This document shows positions 17,997 through 26,252 of a stretch of 64,000 bases of DNA, piece after piece. The translations under genes and the position numbers were made by a program. Source of the stretch: Ruminococcus flavefaciens (GTDB lineage: Bacteria; Bacillota; Clostridia; Oscillospirales; Ruminococcaceae); the NCBI GenBank assembly GCA_015067005.1, contig SVNH01000006.1, positions 1 to 64,000 on the forward strand, written 5' to 3'. How positions within the stretch are numbered: the first letter of the stretch is position 1; every line of letters begins with the position of its first letter. The notes under the pieces are model-generated. The model saw only the letters and a program-made list of their open reading frames with translations, did no database searches and was not told the origin of the DNA.

Positions 17997-18011
17997 TTCT
18001 TACACCCTGAA

Positions 18012-18049
18012 AGCACCTATGACCTACATTTATGCTCGTCATAGGTGCT
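18012..18049 (+). terminator. Inverted repeat, terminator-like
   Basis: AGCACCTATGAC (18012-18023) and GTCATAGGTGCT (18038-18049) form a perfect 12-bp stem with a 14-base loop, followed by 'attttattt'. It insulates the xis/int genes from upstream transcription. Confidence 0.65.
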
Positions 18050-18129
18050 ATTTTATTTAAAGGAGAAAGTTAAAATGAACAATGTAGATCATATGAGAAA
18101 CACAAACGAAAGAATAACAGGAGGAACGA

Positions 18130-18345
18130 ATGAGATATACAGAAATGTTCAGAAACGAACCGGACGTGCTGACTGTTCCCGAGGCAGCAAAGCTGCTCCG
18201 CATTGGAAAGAATCAGGCTTACGAGCTCGTGAAAAATGGAAGTCTCGGAGCGATAAGGCTGGGCAAGAAGATAATTATTCCGAAGCCCGCTCTTGTTGAC
18301 TTCTGCCGAAACGAGAGAAACTATTTAGTGCTTCTGCCGAAATGA
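18130..18345 (+). CDS. Excisionase-type DNA-binding protein
   Basis: This 71-aa protein is an excisionase-family winged HTH: DVLTVPEAAKLLRIGKNQAY is the recognition helix region and GAIRLGKKIIIPKPAL is the wing. Such proteins direct the integrase to excise the element. 'aggagg' lies 5 bases before the ATG. It lies ~95 bases upstream of an intact tyrosine integrase on the same strand, the normal xis-int arrangement. Confidence 0.85.
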   Translation: MRYTEMFRNEPDVLTVPEAAKLLRIGKNQAYELVKNGSLGAIRLGKKIIIPKPALVDFCRNERNYLVLLPK

Positions 18346-18440
18346 GGTGAAAGGTATGGATTTTTCGGGAGAAGTGTGGTATTGTTGTCGTGACGAAAGT
18401 CACGATAAGGAACGATTTGGGAATTGAAAGGAGAATGCTG

Positions 18441-19628
18441 ATGAAAAGAATAACGGGACATTTAGCCGAGAAGCACGGCAAATGGTACGCCGTAATAAAC
18501 CTGTATGACGCCGACGGAAAGCGCCGCGAAAAGTGGCGCTCCCTCGACCTCGAAGCCAAGAAAGGCACAAAAACTGAAGCCAACCACCGTATGAACGAAG
18601 TGCTGGAGCAGTACAATCTCGGCGACCAGTACCTGCACGAAGGTATGTCGAGAGCCGACAAGGAACGCAACCGCATAGCTAATATGCGAGTTGAGGACTA
18701 CCTTGCGGAGTGGCTTGAGTCCTACAAAGGCAACATAACAAAATCAACGTACACAAGCTACAAACGGTATATGGACGTACACATGATACCGTTCTTCAAG
18801 AAGATGAAGATAAAGGTCAAGGAGATCACAGGCGACGAGATAAACGAATACTACGCTTATCTTCGCGGCAGAGGTATGAAAGGTACTTCTTGTCAGCGGC
18901 ACCACTCGCTCCTGCACCTTGCATTCAAATCTGCTATGAAGCGCCGTATCATTCCGACAAATCCCGTTGATCAGGCAGACCGCCCTAAGTCGATACAGTT
19001 CATCGGCAGCTACTATAACGCTGAGGAGATAAAGCAGCTCATCGACTGCACAAAGAACGATCCGCTGCACATCGTCATCATTATAGCCGCCTATTACGGA
19101 CTGCGCCGCAGCGAGGTCATCGGGCTGAAATGGTCGGCGGTGGACTTCGTAGGCAAGACCATAAGCATCAAGCATAAGGTGTTGCAGGACGAGGACGGAG
19201 TTGCTGGCTACGACGTAATGAAAACGAAATCGTCGTACAGAACGCTTCCGCTGATACCGGTAGTCGAGCAGGCACTCATCGCCGAGCGTGAACATCAGGC
19301 TGAGATGAAGAAAGCCTTTGGCAGAGGCTACTGCAAGAAGTACGAGGACTACATCTGTGTGGACGCTGTGGGAGAGCTGATACGTCCCAACTATGTGTCA
19401 GACCATTTCCCGATAGTGCTCCGGAAAAACGGTCTGCGTAAGATACGATTCCATGATCTGCGGCACAGTTGTGCCAGTCTGCTCCTTGCAAACGGAGTGC
19501 AGATGAAGCTGATACAGGAATGGCTGGGCCATAGCGACATAAGTACAACGAGCAACGTGTACAGTCATGTGGACAGCGAAAGCAAGAAGATGAGTGCGGA
19601 GGCGATAGCTAAAGCGCTCTCGGAGTAA
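18441..19628 (+). CDS. Tyrosine recombinase (integrase)
   Basis: This integrase is ~395 aa and looks intact. I choose ATG 18441 because 'aaaggag' is seven bases upstream. The N-terminus (KHGKWYAVINLYDADGKRRE) is the arm-binding domain and about 70-160 the core-binding SAM-like domain. The catalytic domain has AYYGLRRSEVIGLKW (first Arg), FHDLRHSCASLLLA (HxxR), WLGHSDISTT (His) and NVYSHVD (Tyr nucleophile). It lies ~520 bases from the 3' end of tRNA-Ser, facing it, consistent with tRNA-directed integration. Confidence 0.93.
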   Translation: MKRITGHLAEKHGKWYAVINLYDADGKRREKWRSLDLEAKKGTKTEANHRMNEVLEQYNLGDQYLHEGMSRADKERNRIANMRVEDYLAEWLESYKGNITKSTYTSYKRYMDVHMIPFFKKMKIKVKEITGDEINEYYAYLRGRGMKGTSCQRHHSLLHLAFKSAMKRRIIPTNPVDQADRPKSIQFIGSYYNAEEIKQLIDCTKNDPLHIVIIIAAYYGLRRSEVIGLKWSAVDFVGKTISIKHKVLQDEDGVAGYDVMKTKSSYRTLPLIPVVEQALIAEREHQAEMKKAFGRGYCKKYEDYICVDAVGELIRPNYVSDHFPIVLRKNGLRKIRFHDLRHSCASLLLANGVQMKLIQEWLGHSDISTTSNVYSHVDSESKKMSAEAIAKALSE

Positions 19629-19634
19629 ATAAAA

Positions 19635-19660
19635 GCCTCTGAACGGTTATGTTCAGAGGC
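19635..19660 (+). terminator. Terminator between int and a convergent gene
   Basis: GCCTCTGAAC (19635-19644) and GTTCAGAGGC (19651-19660) form a 10-bp stem with a 6-base loop, flanked by A-runs upstream and 'acaaaaac' downstream. It probably works for both converging genes. Confidence 0.7.
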
Positions 19661-19667
19661 ACAAAAA

Positions 19668-20078
19668 CTATGATAATTCTAATCGCCGCAGAATCTCACG
19701 ATAAATCTTTTCATCATCATAAATTAGATAATTGTAATTCGGCACGATAGGACGCAAGTTGATCTCTAAGTTGATTTCATCAATAAAGTCGTCCATTGAT
19801 TTACAGGTTGAAGTCAAAGCTACTTCATCAGAATTAGGATGTACCTTAATATCCGCAAGATCAGTTTCCAAATGCCAAATTGATTCTTGCTGACCATAAA
19901 AGGTGAAATCTTTACAGCCAGCAACGATCAAAGAAAGTACCTGCTTTCTGATAAAATCAATATCGTGAATATGTTCGACTATCATAAAACATGTGATTGT
20001 ACCATTTTTTAAATCCATAACGCCGCGTTCAATATCTAATCCCCAAAAATTGGAACCTAACATTTCAGTTGCTGACAT
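19668..20078 (-). CDS. Hypothetical protein (possible immunity-like)
   Basis: A 136-aa soluble acidic protein with 'agaggtgata' before its ATG. It has an alternating beta/alpha pattern (MDLKNGTITCFMIVEHIHDI, then KDFTFYGQQESIWHLETDL) and ends LIYDDEKIYREILRRLELS. I do not recognise a family. Its size, acidity and placement between an integrase and a tRNA gene are like orphan immunity or element-edge cargo genes, but that is only inference. Confidence 0.65.
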   Translation of the reverse strand: MSATEMLGSNFWGLDIERGVMDLKNGTITCFMIVEHIHDIDFIRKQVLSLIVAGCKDFTFYGQQESIWHLETDLADIKVHPNSDEVALTSTCKSMDDFIDEINLEINLRPIVPNYNYLIYDDEKIYREILRRLELS

Positions 20079-20116
20079 ATTATCACCTCTGAAATAATGA
20101 TGAAAAGATAGTAAAA

Positions 20117-20143
20117 ATCGACATCAAATAAATGATGTCGATT
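20117..20143 (-). terminator. Terminator of the tRNA-Ser transcript
   Basis: AATCGACATCA and TGATGTCGATT form an 11-bp stem around 'aataaa', just 3' of the tRNA on the minus strand, followed on that strand by 'tttttac'. Confidence 0.7.
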
Positions 20144-20147
20144 GGCT

Positions 20148-20236
20148 TGGCGCAGTGGGTGGGATTCGAACCCACGTCCCTCAAGGGGCATCATGATTTC
20201 GAGTCATGTCCGTTATGACCACTTCGATACCACTGC
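20148..20236 (-). tRNA. tRNA-Ser (anticodon CGA)
   Basis: The minus strand folds as a class II tRNA: acceptor GCAGTGG/CCACTGC, discriminator G and encoded CCA, anticodon stem CATGA/TCATG around loop CTCGAAA (anticodon CGA, reading UCG), a short variable arm GCCCCTTGAGGG-type, and T-loop GGTTCGAATCC. The long variable region and GGTTCGAATCC support serine. Its 3' end points toward the integrase, making it the likely attachment target. Confidence 0.93.
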
Positions 20237-20327
20237 ACAAATTACTATAATATTATATCACAAGAGCTACGAAAAATCAAGAGCGGAGAAATAAAATAAT
20301 AGTTATAACCAAATAATATCAATATCT

Positions 20328-21209
20328 TTAAGTAAAAACGAGACTCATAACAAATTTATCCCCTTCGATTGAAGCGTCTATACTTCCGCCGAGGAGTTCA
20401 GTAAACTGTTTTGCAATAGCAAGACCAAGACCAGTATTTCCTTTAGTACGTGAAATATCAGTTGTATAGAACTCATCGAAAACATGATCTATACTGATTT
20501 CCTCAGAGCCGAGAGTATTCTCAAAAACTATCCTGATAGAATCCGAATCAATAACGCTTATTGAAAGGTCTCCCGCACTGTGTTTAAGAGCGTTGCCGAT
20601 AAGATTATCGAAAATACGCATGAGCATATTGCGGTTTGAGGCGATTTTCAGCCTGTGCTTATCACAGTTGAATATGACCTTTCTGCCGCGGCAGGAATAG
20701 TCGTCATAGTAATGCACTATCGACTCTTCAAGAACGCCGATGAGATCAATTTCAGAAAGCTGAGGTTTTTTTCCGCTTGAAACGATCTGTGAAAGTTCAA
20801 AGAAGGAATTAATAAGCTCTTCGAGTCTTATCAGTCTTTTATGAATGATCTCAAGTTCGCGTTTCTTCTCATCTTCTGAGATGTTGCTGTTGCGTATGAG
20901 ATCCATGTATCCCATAGCTGATGTAAGCGGAGTACGCAGATCATGAGAAATATTAGTCATCATCTGTTCGAGGGTATGGTTTTTCTGTTTATACTCTGCT
21001 CTTATGGTACGTGTTTCCTTCAGAAGAGAGTTTATCTCATTGATAAGTTTTTTCTCGGCACCTCTCTGAGAATGAAGAAGCACATTAGTATCCTTGTGGC
21101 TAACATCGCGCATTTGTACGATGATACTCCTGAGCTCTTTCATATGAACAAAGCAGAGGAACAGAAGTATGCACACAGCCGCTGCGAGTATTATAGTTAG
21201 TTTTAGCAA
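20328..21209 (-). CDS. Sensor histidine kinase
   Basis: This 293-aa kinase has one N-terminal membrane helix (LTIILAAAVCILLFLCFVHM), a short linker, the H-box MTNISHDLRTPLTSAMGYM (about 90-105), N-box LIGNALKHSAG, and G-box GNTGLGLAIAKQ. A TTG start is supported by 'aggagg' 8 bases upstream. With almost no extracytoplasmic domain it is an intramembrane-sensing type, as in antimicrobial-peptide response systems. It is the last gene of an operon with the ABC exporter, and pairs with the response regulator at 23082-23762. Confidence 0.92.
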   Translation of the reverse strand: MLKLTIILAAAVCILLFLCFVHMKELRSIIVQMRDVSHKDTNVLLHSQRGAEKKLINEINSLLKETRTIRAEYKQKNHTLEQMMTNISHDLRTPLTSAMGYMDLIRNSNISEDEKKRELEIIHKRLIRLEELINSFFELSQIVSSGKKPQLSEIDLIGVLEESIVHYYDDYSCRGRKVIFNCDKHRLKIASNRNMLMRIFDNLIGNALKHSAGDLSISVIDSDSIRIVFENTLGSEEISIDHVFDEFYTTDISRTKGNTGLGLAIAKQFTELLGGSIDASIEGDKFVMSLVFT

Positions 21210-21232
21210 AATCTGTTCCTCCTGATAAACAG

Positions 21233-22069
21233 TTATCTTATCTCAGCCTTTTTAAAAGAGAAATAGCTGGTTGAAATAAAGAATGCAAATATCACAAAGC
21301 ACAGCAGATATACCCTGTAAAGGTATGTATCTGAAGGCTCATGCAGAACATTATACATTGAAGATGAAAGCTCATATTCCGCATACTTATCGTCCACTTT
21401 TGCCAGTGAGCCATAAAGCGCAAACACAAGTTGACAAATAAGTATAAATGGTATGGCCAGTCCATTATAAAAAGAGGCTTTCCGGCATATAAAAGCCAAT
21501 CCGATGACTATTCCTGCAAGAGCCATGATTATAGGGAACTGATACATATACACTTCAAATGTCTCAGTAATTGTAAGGCAGCTTTTTCCGTTAAAAATGA
21601 CGCCTGCTGCATGAAATGCAAGATCATTCAAAAGTGTGAAAGCAGCACAGGCAAACAATGTGAAGCCTACTTTTGAGAAATAGTACCTGTTTCTGCTTAT
21701 TGCAGAGGAAAGTGTATTCTTAACGCTTCCTGCTGAAAAATCAGATGTTATTATCACGAACGCCAGAACTACAAAAGCATAGTAAAGGTTCACATTCTGA
21801 GAAAGGTAATCCCTTTCAAGGCAGTAATCATCGCACGAAAGCATATATTCACGCAAAGCATAAAGGCTCATACTATTATACTCTTCTGCCGGTATCTTTG
21901 ACAGAATATTTGAAGCATCACTGTGACCGAAACCTATATTCAGTATCATTCCGGGAGCGACCTGAAAAAGCGAAATCGCCATAAAAAACGCCGTTACCAG
22001 AATTATTATGTATGCCGACTTTCCTCTAACCAATCTATAAAGATCAGATCTGCATATATTTATCATCAC
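21233..22069 (-). CDS. ABC transporter permease
   Basis: The 278-aa protein has six hydrophobic segments and an ABC-2 type layout (SAYIIILVTAFFMAISLFQV at the first span, then a soluble ~70-residue loop, then VLAFVIITSDFSAGSVKNTL, the conserved ABC-2 motif region). Similar small permeases work in lantibiotic-immunity (LanFEG) and bacitracin-type exporters. It overlaps the ATPase gene by 4 bases. Confidence 0.85.
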   Translation of the reverse strand: MMINICRSDLYRLVRGKSAYIIILVTAFFMAISLFQVAPGMILNIGFGHSDASNILSKIPAEEYNSMSLYALREYMLSCDDYCLERDYLSQNVNLYYAFVVLAFVIITSDFSAGSVKNTLSSAISRNRYYFSKVGFTLFACAAFTLLNDLAFHAAGVIFNGKSCLTITETFEVYMYQFPIIMALAGIVIGLAFICRKASFYNGLAIPFILICQLVFALYGSLAKVDDKYAEYELSSSMYNVLHEPSDTYLYRVYLLCFVIFAFFISTSYFSFKKAEIR

Positions 22070-22980
22070 GAACCCTCCCCTACAAGCTTCTTGAAATAGT
22101 CCTCAAGTGAAACGCCGGATTCAAATATTTCCCAAACATCAACATCATTATTGATAAGTGTTCGGTTAACAATATCCGGTCTTACATTTTCCTCGTAGAT
22201 CCTGAGTTCTCTGTTATCTATCACCTTATAGTCAGACAGCCCGAGCTTATCCTCTATTACTGTAACAGCACGTTTTATATTTTCTGATCTCAGAACGATA
22301 CATCTGCTGCATTCAAGATCAAGCTCCTGTTTTGTTGACTCTTTGATCACCTTTCCGTTGTCAATAAAAAGGAAGCGGTTCGCAACAGCATAGAGTTCCG
22401 AAAGAATGTGGCTCGAAATGATAAGCGTTATACCGCGCTCTGTATTCAGCTTCCTGAATGTCGTTCTGAGCTCACTTATTGCGATCGGATCAAGTCCGTT
22501 GATCGGCTCATCAAGTATCATAAGATCAGGCGCATCGAGCATCGCAAAGGCGATTCCGAGACGCTGCTTCATTCCAAGCGAAAACTTCCTGAATTTTTTA
22601 TTCTTATTCTCTGTCAGCCCGACCATTTTTAGTGCCTCGTCGATCTGACCACGGTCAGTGATCCCCTTCTGGCAGGAATAGTAGCAAAGGTTCTGATAGG
22701 CTGTAAGATTACCGAAAAATGCAGGATTCTCGATAAGCGAGCCTATTCTCCTCACTTCATTTGCCGCCTCAGCACCGGTCTTTCCGAACAGCTCGAATTC
22801 TCCGCTTGTCTTGTAGGTCAGACCGGTCAGCAATTTCATAATAGTAGTCTTACCTGCTCCGTTGCGACCGATAAGTCCATATATATCCTCGCGGTAAACG
22901 GTCATATCAGCCGCATCGAGCGCTGTGCAGTTCTTATACTTTTTGGTAAGCTTATTAGTCCTTACTACGATCTCGCGCAT
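22066..22980 (-). CDS. ABC transporter ATP-binding protein
   Basis: This 304-aa ATPase has Walker A GRNGAGKTTIMKLLTG (about 37-52), signature FSLGMKQRLGIA, Walker B LMILDEPINGLDP and the H-loop ISSHILSEL. Its length with a ~90-residue C-terminal tail is typical of the BcrA/LanF-type exporter ATPases for peptide antibiotics. 'ggggagt' precedes the start. It follows a promoter with repeated CTTAAA boxes and is co-transcribed with the permease and kinase. Confidence 0.92.
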   Translation of the reverse strand: MREIVVRTNKLTKKYKNCTALDAADMTVYREDIYGLIGRNGAGKTTIMKLLTGLTYKTSGEFELFGKTGAEAANEVRRIGSLIENPAFFGNLTAYQNLCYYSCQKGITDRGQIDEALKMVGLTENKNKKFRKFSLGMKQRLGIAFAMLDAPDLMILDEPINGLDPIAISELRTTFRKLNTERGITLIISSHILSELYAVANRFLFIDNGKVIKESTKQELDLECSRCIVLRSENIKRAVTVIEDKLGLSDYKVIDNRELRIYEENVRPDIVNRTLINNDVDVWEIFESGVSLEDYFKKLVGEGS

Positions 22981-23022
22981 ATAATGTGACTCCCCTTTGC
23001 ATCGTTTTCAGTTTATAGTCAC

Positions 23023-23067
23023 ATTATAACATCTAATCATAAAAAAACACTTAAACTAATTCTTAAA
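23023..23067 (-). promoter_or_regulatory. Regulated promoter of the ABC exporter with response-regulator boxes
   Basis: On the minus strand a TATAAT lies at 23028-23023, with no good -35. Just upstream are two TTTAAG boxes (23067-23062 and 23055-23050) spaced by 12 bases, with an ATT-AG sequence between. Direct repeats overlapping a weak -35 are what an OmpR-family activator needs. Confidence 0.55.
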
Positions 23068-23081
23068 TATTCCTAAAAACT

Positions 23082-23762
23082 TTATGAAAGCTTTTTCAGA
23101 CGATAGCCTATGCCCCAAACTGTTTCGATATATTCCTCGTCCGGATCGAATTCCTTCAGCTTTTTACGCAGCTTGCTTATATGGACGTTCAAAGTATTAT
23201 CATCGGCTGAATTCTCATAGTCCCATACAATATCGTAGATCATGCTCTTAGTGCAGGTACGGTCGGGATTATCCATGAGAAGCTTCAGCAATGCGAACTC
23301 ATGCTTTGAAAGCTCTAAATTGCGTCCTTTTACTGTTACGCTGAAATCATTTTTATTCAGCACAAGATTCTTATATGTAAGCTGCTCGGCAGCTGCACGT
23401 TCATTGGACTTTCTGAGTCTTGCGGCAATTCGCGCAAGGAGCTCATCGTTATTGAACGGCTTCGTTACATAGTCATCCGCACCGAGTTCAAAAAGCTCAA
23501 CCTTCTTGCCGACCTCATGAACAGCACTTATTACTATTACCGGCACATTGTATTTGGCTTTCAGTTCACTGATGACTTCCTCACCGCTTTTCCCCGGAAG
23601 CATGAGATCAAGAAGTATCAGGTCAATGCCGCTGCCGTTTACGAGAAGCCCCTCAGTACCCGAATATGCGCTGATTGTATTATATCCGTTCTGTCTGAGG
23701 AGTATCATCAGCATATCGTTGATACCAACGTCGTCCTCAATTATCAGAATTTTGTTGCTCAA
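23082..23762 (-). CDS. OmpR-family response regulator
   Basis: The 226-aa regulator has a receiver domain (KILIIEDDVGINDML, phospho-acceptor Asp in LILLDLMLPGKSG, Lys in DDYVTKPF) and an OmpR/PhoB winged-helix domain (SKHEFALLKLLMDNPDRTCT, then DDNTLNVHISKLRKKL and VWGIGYRL). The start is TTG after 'gggagg'. Its own promoter is strong and constitutive-looking, while the downstream ABC genes have a weak promoter with repeat boxes, so it likely activates them in response to its kinase. Confidence 0.93.
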   Translation of the reverse strand: MSNKILIIEDDVGINDMLMILLRQNGYNTISAYSGTEGLLVNGSGIDLILLDLMLPGKSGEEVISELKAKYNVPVIVISAVHEVGKKVELFELGADDYVTKPFNNDELLARIAARLRKSNERAAAEQLTYKNLVLNKNDFSVTVKGRNLELSKHEFALLKLLMDNPDRTCTKSMIYDIVWDYENSADDNTLNVHISKLRKKLKEFDPDEEYIETVWGIGYRLKKLS

Positions 23763-23801
23763 ATCAAATTCCTCCCTGTATCATGAATGATGTCTTATAA
23801 T

Positions 23802-23830
23802 ATTATAGAATAAAATCCAGATTATGTCAA
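23802..23830 (-). promoter_or_regulatory. Promoter of the response regulator
   Basis: The minus strand has TTGACA (23830-23825), a spacer of 17 and TATAAT (23807-23802), a consensus sigma-70 promoter. Confidence 0.8.
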
Positions 23831-23879
23831 GAAATCCGCAATTTCTTCCTCAGCTCCGGAAAGCGCAGTATAAGTAAAA

Positions 23880-23904
23880 AAGCCGGTTTATTGCAAACCG
23901 GCTT
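23880..23904 (-). terminator. Terminator after the Cache-GGDEF gene
   Basis: AAGCCGGTTT (23880-23889) and AAACCGGCTT (23895-23904) form a 10-bp stem, with an A-run at 23875-23880 that reads as a U-run on the minus strand. Confidence 0.75.
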
Positions 23905-23926
23905 CTTTATTATTCAGTATTTAAGA

Positions 23927-25489
23927 TCATTTGCCGTCAATATCAGCATATCCGACCTGACCGTTATACTTGTTCACCATATCCTTCAGAGCTGTGATAA
24001 CTGAACCGTTTATCTTAGTGGACTTCTTAACGATAGCAGCCTTGAACTGGAATGTATGCTTTCCAACAGGAGTGCTCTGCTTGGAGTTGAGCTTATCCAT
24101 TGCTTCATTGACCATATCCATTACAGATTCCTTAGTAACCGACTTGTTATCGCCCTTGATAGCAATTACAAATTCATCAGAACCTGTACGATAGATCTTG
24201 CCGCCTCTTACAGTCTGCTTCAGCTGATCCACTGTTCTGACGAGCAGCCAGTCGCCTATATCGTTTCCGTACTGCGAGTTAACTCCGCTGAAATCAGCGA
24301 TGTTGAACATTGCGAAGAAGTAAGGTGTATCGCTGCTAACCTTCATTTCATCTGCGTCCATTGAGAACGAGATACGGTTGTTTACATCTGTAAGAACATC
24401 CTTGAACATAGCAGTATAAAGCGATTCCTTAGTCTTGTTGTTCTTAACGATAGTGGAAGCGAGCTTCTGGCTTACCTTCTGCTGCTTTCTTGTGATGAAG
24501 CTGAATACTATCATGAGACCGATGAGGATGATAGCAAAGATTATCATGTATACTCTGAGGTCATAGGTAAGTGAGTAAACCTCTTCTCTTGTATCATCGA
24601 GCATGAGCAGCCAGCCGTACTCAGGAATATATGAGTAAATGGATACGTACTTCTTGCCGTCCTTCTTATACTCGAAATCGCCGTCCTCAGCTTGTTTTGT
24701 ACCTGCGTATTTCGCACAGATATCCTGTATGTCCTGATTCTCGGCAGGCTTATACATAAGATCCTTGTCATCGTTAAAGACGTATCTTCCGTCATTAACG
24801 TTGACCATGCTGTAAGATGAGTTTTCGATTCCCTTGATAGAAAGCGAATTGAGTTTATTGATAAGCTGCTCGGTGTAAATACCAAGACCAACGAAGCCGA
24901 TAGGCTCGCCTGCGTCGTTATATACAGCCTTATACATTGATACGATCTGCTTACTTGTAGCCGGTGAAAGGATCATGCCGGTATTATAAACGTCATTGCC
25001 TGCTTCAAGCATAGCGTCCTGAAGCTGTTTGAGTTCCTTTTCCTTAGTGTCCTTAGGTCTTGTGGTCATGCCGACTGTCTTAGGATTTGTATGAGCGAGA
25101 CAGTGAGTTTCCCACGAACCGATCCAAAGACCTTCAAGGTTATCTATCTCACCGGAGAAAGCCTCAGTGTAAGCCTGAGCTGCTGCGATAAGTTCGCTGC
25201 TGCCGGAATCACTGAGAATATCAGTAGACTGTCCGAGCGCATTCTGTCTTTCGAGAAGCTTCTTGACCTCATAACCTTCACTGAAATATGTAAGTGTCTT
25301 TTCAGCGTTTTCAACATAGTTGAGAATGATAGAAGCACGCTCATCAGTAATGGTCTGCATATGTTCGATAGCATTCTTCTTGGTAGTTTTTGTAATAGTT
25401 GCTGTCATTATAGTTGAAAGTACGATCATAAGCACAAGCTGTATTATGAGCGCAACACTCAAAGCCGATATTTTCTTAGAACCATTCAT
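23927..25489 (-). CDS. Cache-domain sensor with GGDEF-like domain (GSDEF)
   Basis: This 520-aa protein has an N-terminal membrane helix (ISALSVALIIQLVLMIVLST), a ~270-residue extracytoplasmic double Cache-type domain (EGLWIGSWETHCLAHTNPKT, FVGLGIYTEQLINKLNS, YSYIPEYGWLLMLDDTREEV), a second helix (YMIIFAIILIGLMIVFSF) and a C-terminal GGDEF fold. The signature is RTGSDEFVIAI, so the second Gly of GGDEF is Ser, which may lower or abolish diguanylate cyclase activity. It is downstream of the deaminase-like gene with a 20-odd base gap, so the two are probably co-transcribed. Confidence 0.88.
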   Translation of the reverse strand: MNGSKKISALSVALIIQLVLMIVLSTIMTATITKTTKKNAIEHMQTITDERASIILNYVENAEKTLTYFSEGYEVKKLLERQNALGQSTDILSDSGSSELIAAAQAYTEAFSGEIDNLEGLWIGSWETHCLAHTNPKTVGMTTRPKDTKEKELKQLQDAMLEAGNDVYNTGMILSPATSKQIVSMYKAVYNDAGEPIGFVGLGIYTEQLINKLNSLSIKGIENSSYSMVNVNDGRYVFNDDKDLMYKPAENQDIQDICAKYAGTKQAEDGDFEYKKDGKKYVSIYSYIPEYGWLLMLDDTREEVYSLTYDLRVYMIIFAIILIGLMIVFSFITRKQQKVSQKLASTIVKNNKTKESLYTAMFKDVLTDVNNRISFSMDADEMKVSSDTPYFFAMFNIADFSGVNSQYGNDIGDWLLVRTVDQLKQTVRGGKIYRTGSDEFVIAIKGDNKSVTKESVMDMVNEAMDKLNSKQSTPVGKHTFQFKAAIVKKSTKINGSVITALKDMVNKYNGQVGYADIDGK

Positions 25490-25511
25490 GTTATTTTCTT
25501 CCTTTCATAGC

Positions 25512-26252
25512 TTATTTATTGAAAAAACCAAATCGTTTTTTCTTGGATGTTATCCGGTCGATCTCTTCGTCATCGTCTGAAGCAGCTCTCAACAGACTAT
25601 TCACTCTGTTTTTCAGAAGATCGCTGCTCGAATTATTACTTGTTGCAGTTACAACTTCCTCTTCGTCTTCATCGTCTTCATCATCGACCTGCTGAGCAGC
25701 CGGCTGCGGCTGAGCCTTCGGAAGCGGATTAACAGGAGGCGGAGGTGCTGCCGGCTGATTTACCGGCGGCGGAGTTACTGGCTGTGCTGGTGCTCTGTTG
25801 AAGCCATTGCCCATTATTACCGGACCGTTATTCCCGCCGCGCATCATAGGCGGTTCAGGAACAACTCCCGGATTTGAAGCAAACATTCCAACATCAGTGA
25901 TCCTTATCATTCTGTCAGGCATCAGCAGTACACAGTTAGCGTTTTCCGGATGCAGCGAAAGAATATAGCCGATACAGTTATTACACGGCAGCATCTGCAT
26001 TCTTGTCTGAGTAGCTATAAGCACGAGCTCATCAATAATATTTTCTCCTGCATCAAGCATACTCTGAACAGCTTCTACCTCAGCGTGTACTCCCATTACA
26101 CCCGGTGCATTAAGACGGCTTACACCTGTAAACACTCTTCCGGATCTTGTTCTGATAGCACAAACAGTATCATCAGGTGATACGAAATGATTTGATTCAA
26201 GTACCCTGATCGCAATAGTATGTGCTGCATTGATAGTATCATTAGTGTTCAT
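25512..26252 (-). CDS. Cytidine-deaminase-like protein with proline-rich tail
   Basis: I start at ATG 26252 (after 'aggggtg'). Residues ~1-130 look like a CDA-fold zinc deaminase: GVHAEVEAVQSM supplies the HAE motif and MLPCNNCIGYIL the PCxxC ligands. A long low-complexity middle (PVTPPPVNQPAAPPPPVNP, then acidic DDEDDEDEEEVV) leads to a basic C-terminus with NRVNSLLRAASDDDEE. Classic CDAs are ~130 aa, so the tail is an extra. It shares fold features and the C-terminal 'RxNSxL..DDD' element with the protein at 45896-47134. Its substrate is unknown; partnership with a GGDEF sensor is inferred from gene order. Confidence 0.65.
   Translation of the reverse strand: MNTNDTINAAHTIAIRVLESNHFVSPDDTVCAIRTRSGRVFTGVSRLNAPGVMGVHAEVEAVQSMLDAGENIIDELVLIATQTRMQMLPCNNCIGYILSLHPENANCVLLMPDRMIRITDVGMFASNPGVVPEPPMMRGGNNGPVIMGNGFNRAPAQPVTPPPVNQPAAPPPPVNPLPKAQPQPAAQQVDDEDDEDEEEVVTATSNNSSSDLLKNRVNSLLRAASDDDEEIDRITSKKKRFGFFNK

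Noticed and set aside
18045-18299. 84-aa ORF starting near 18075 with a good RBS
   Set aside because: Beyond its first ~25 codons it overlaps xis in another frame and its sequence is compositionally a shadow; the start may be a leftover of a lost gene.
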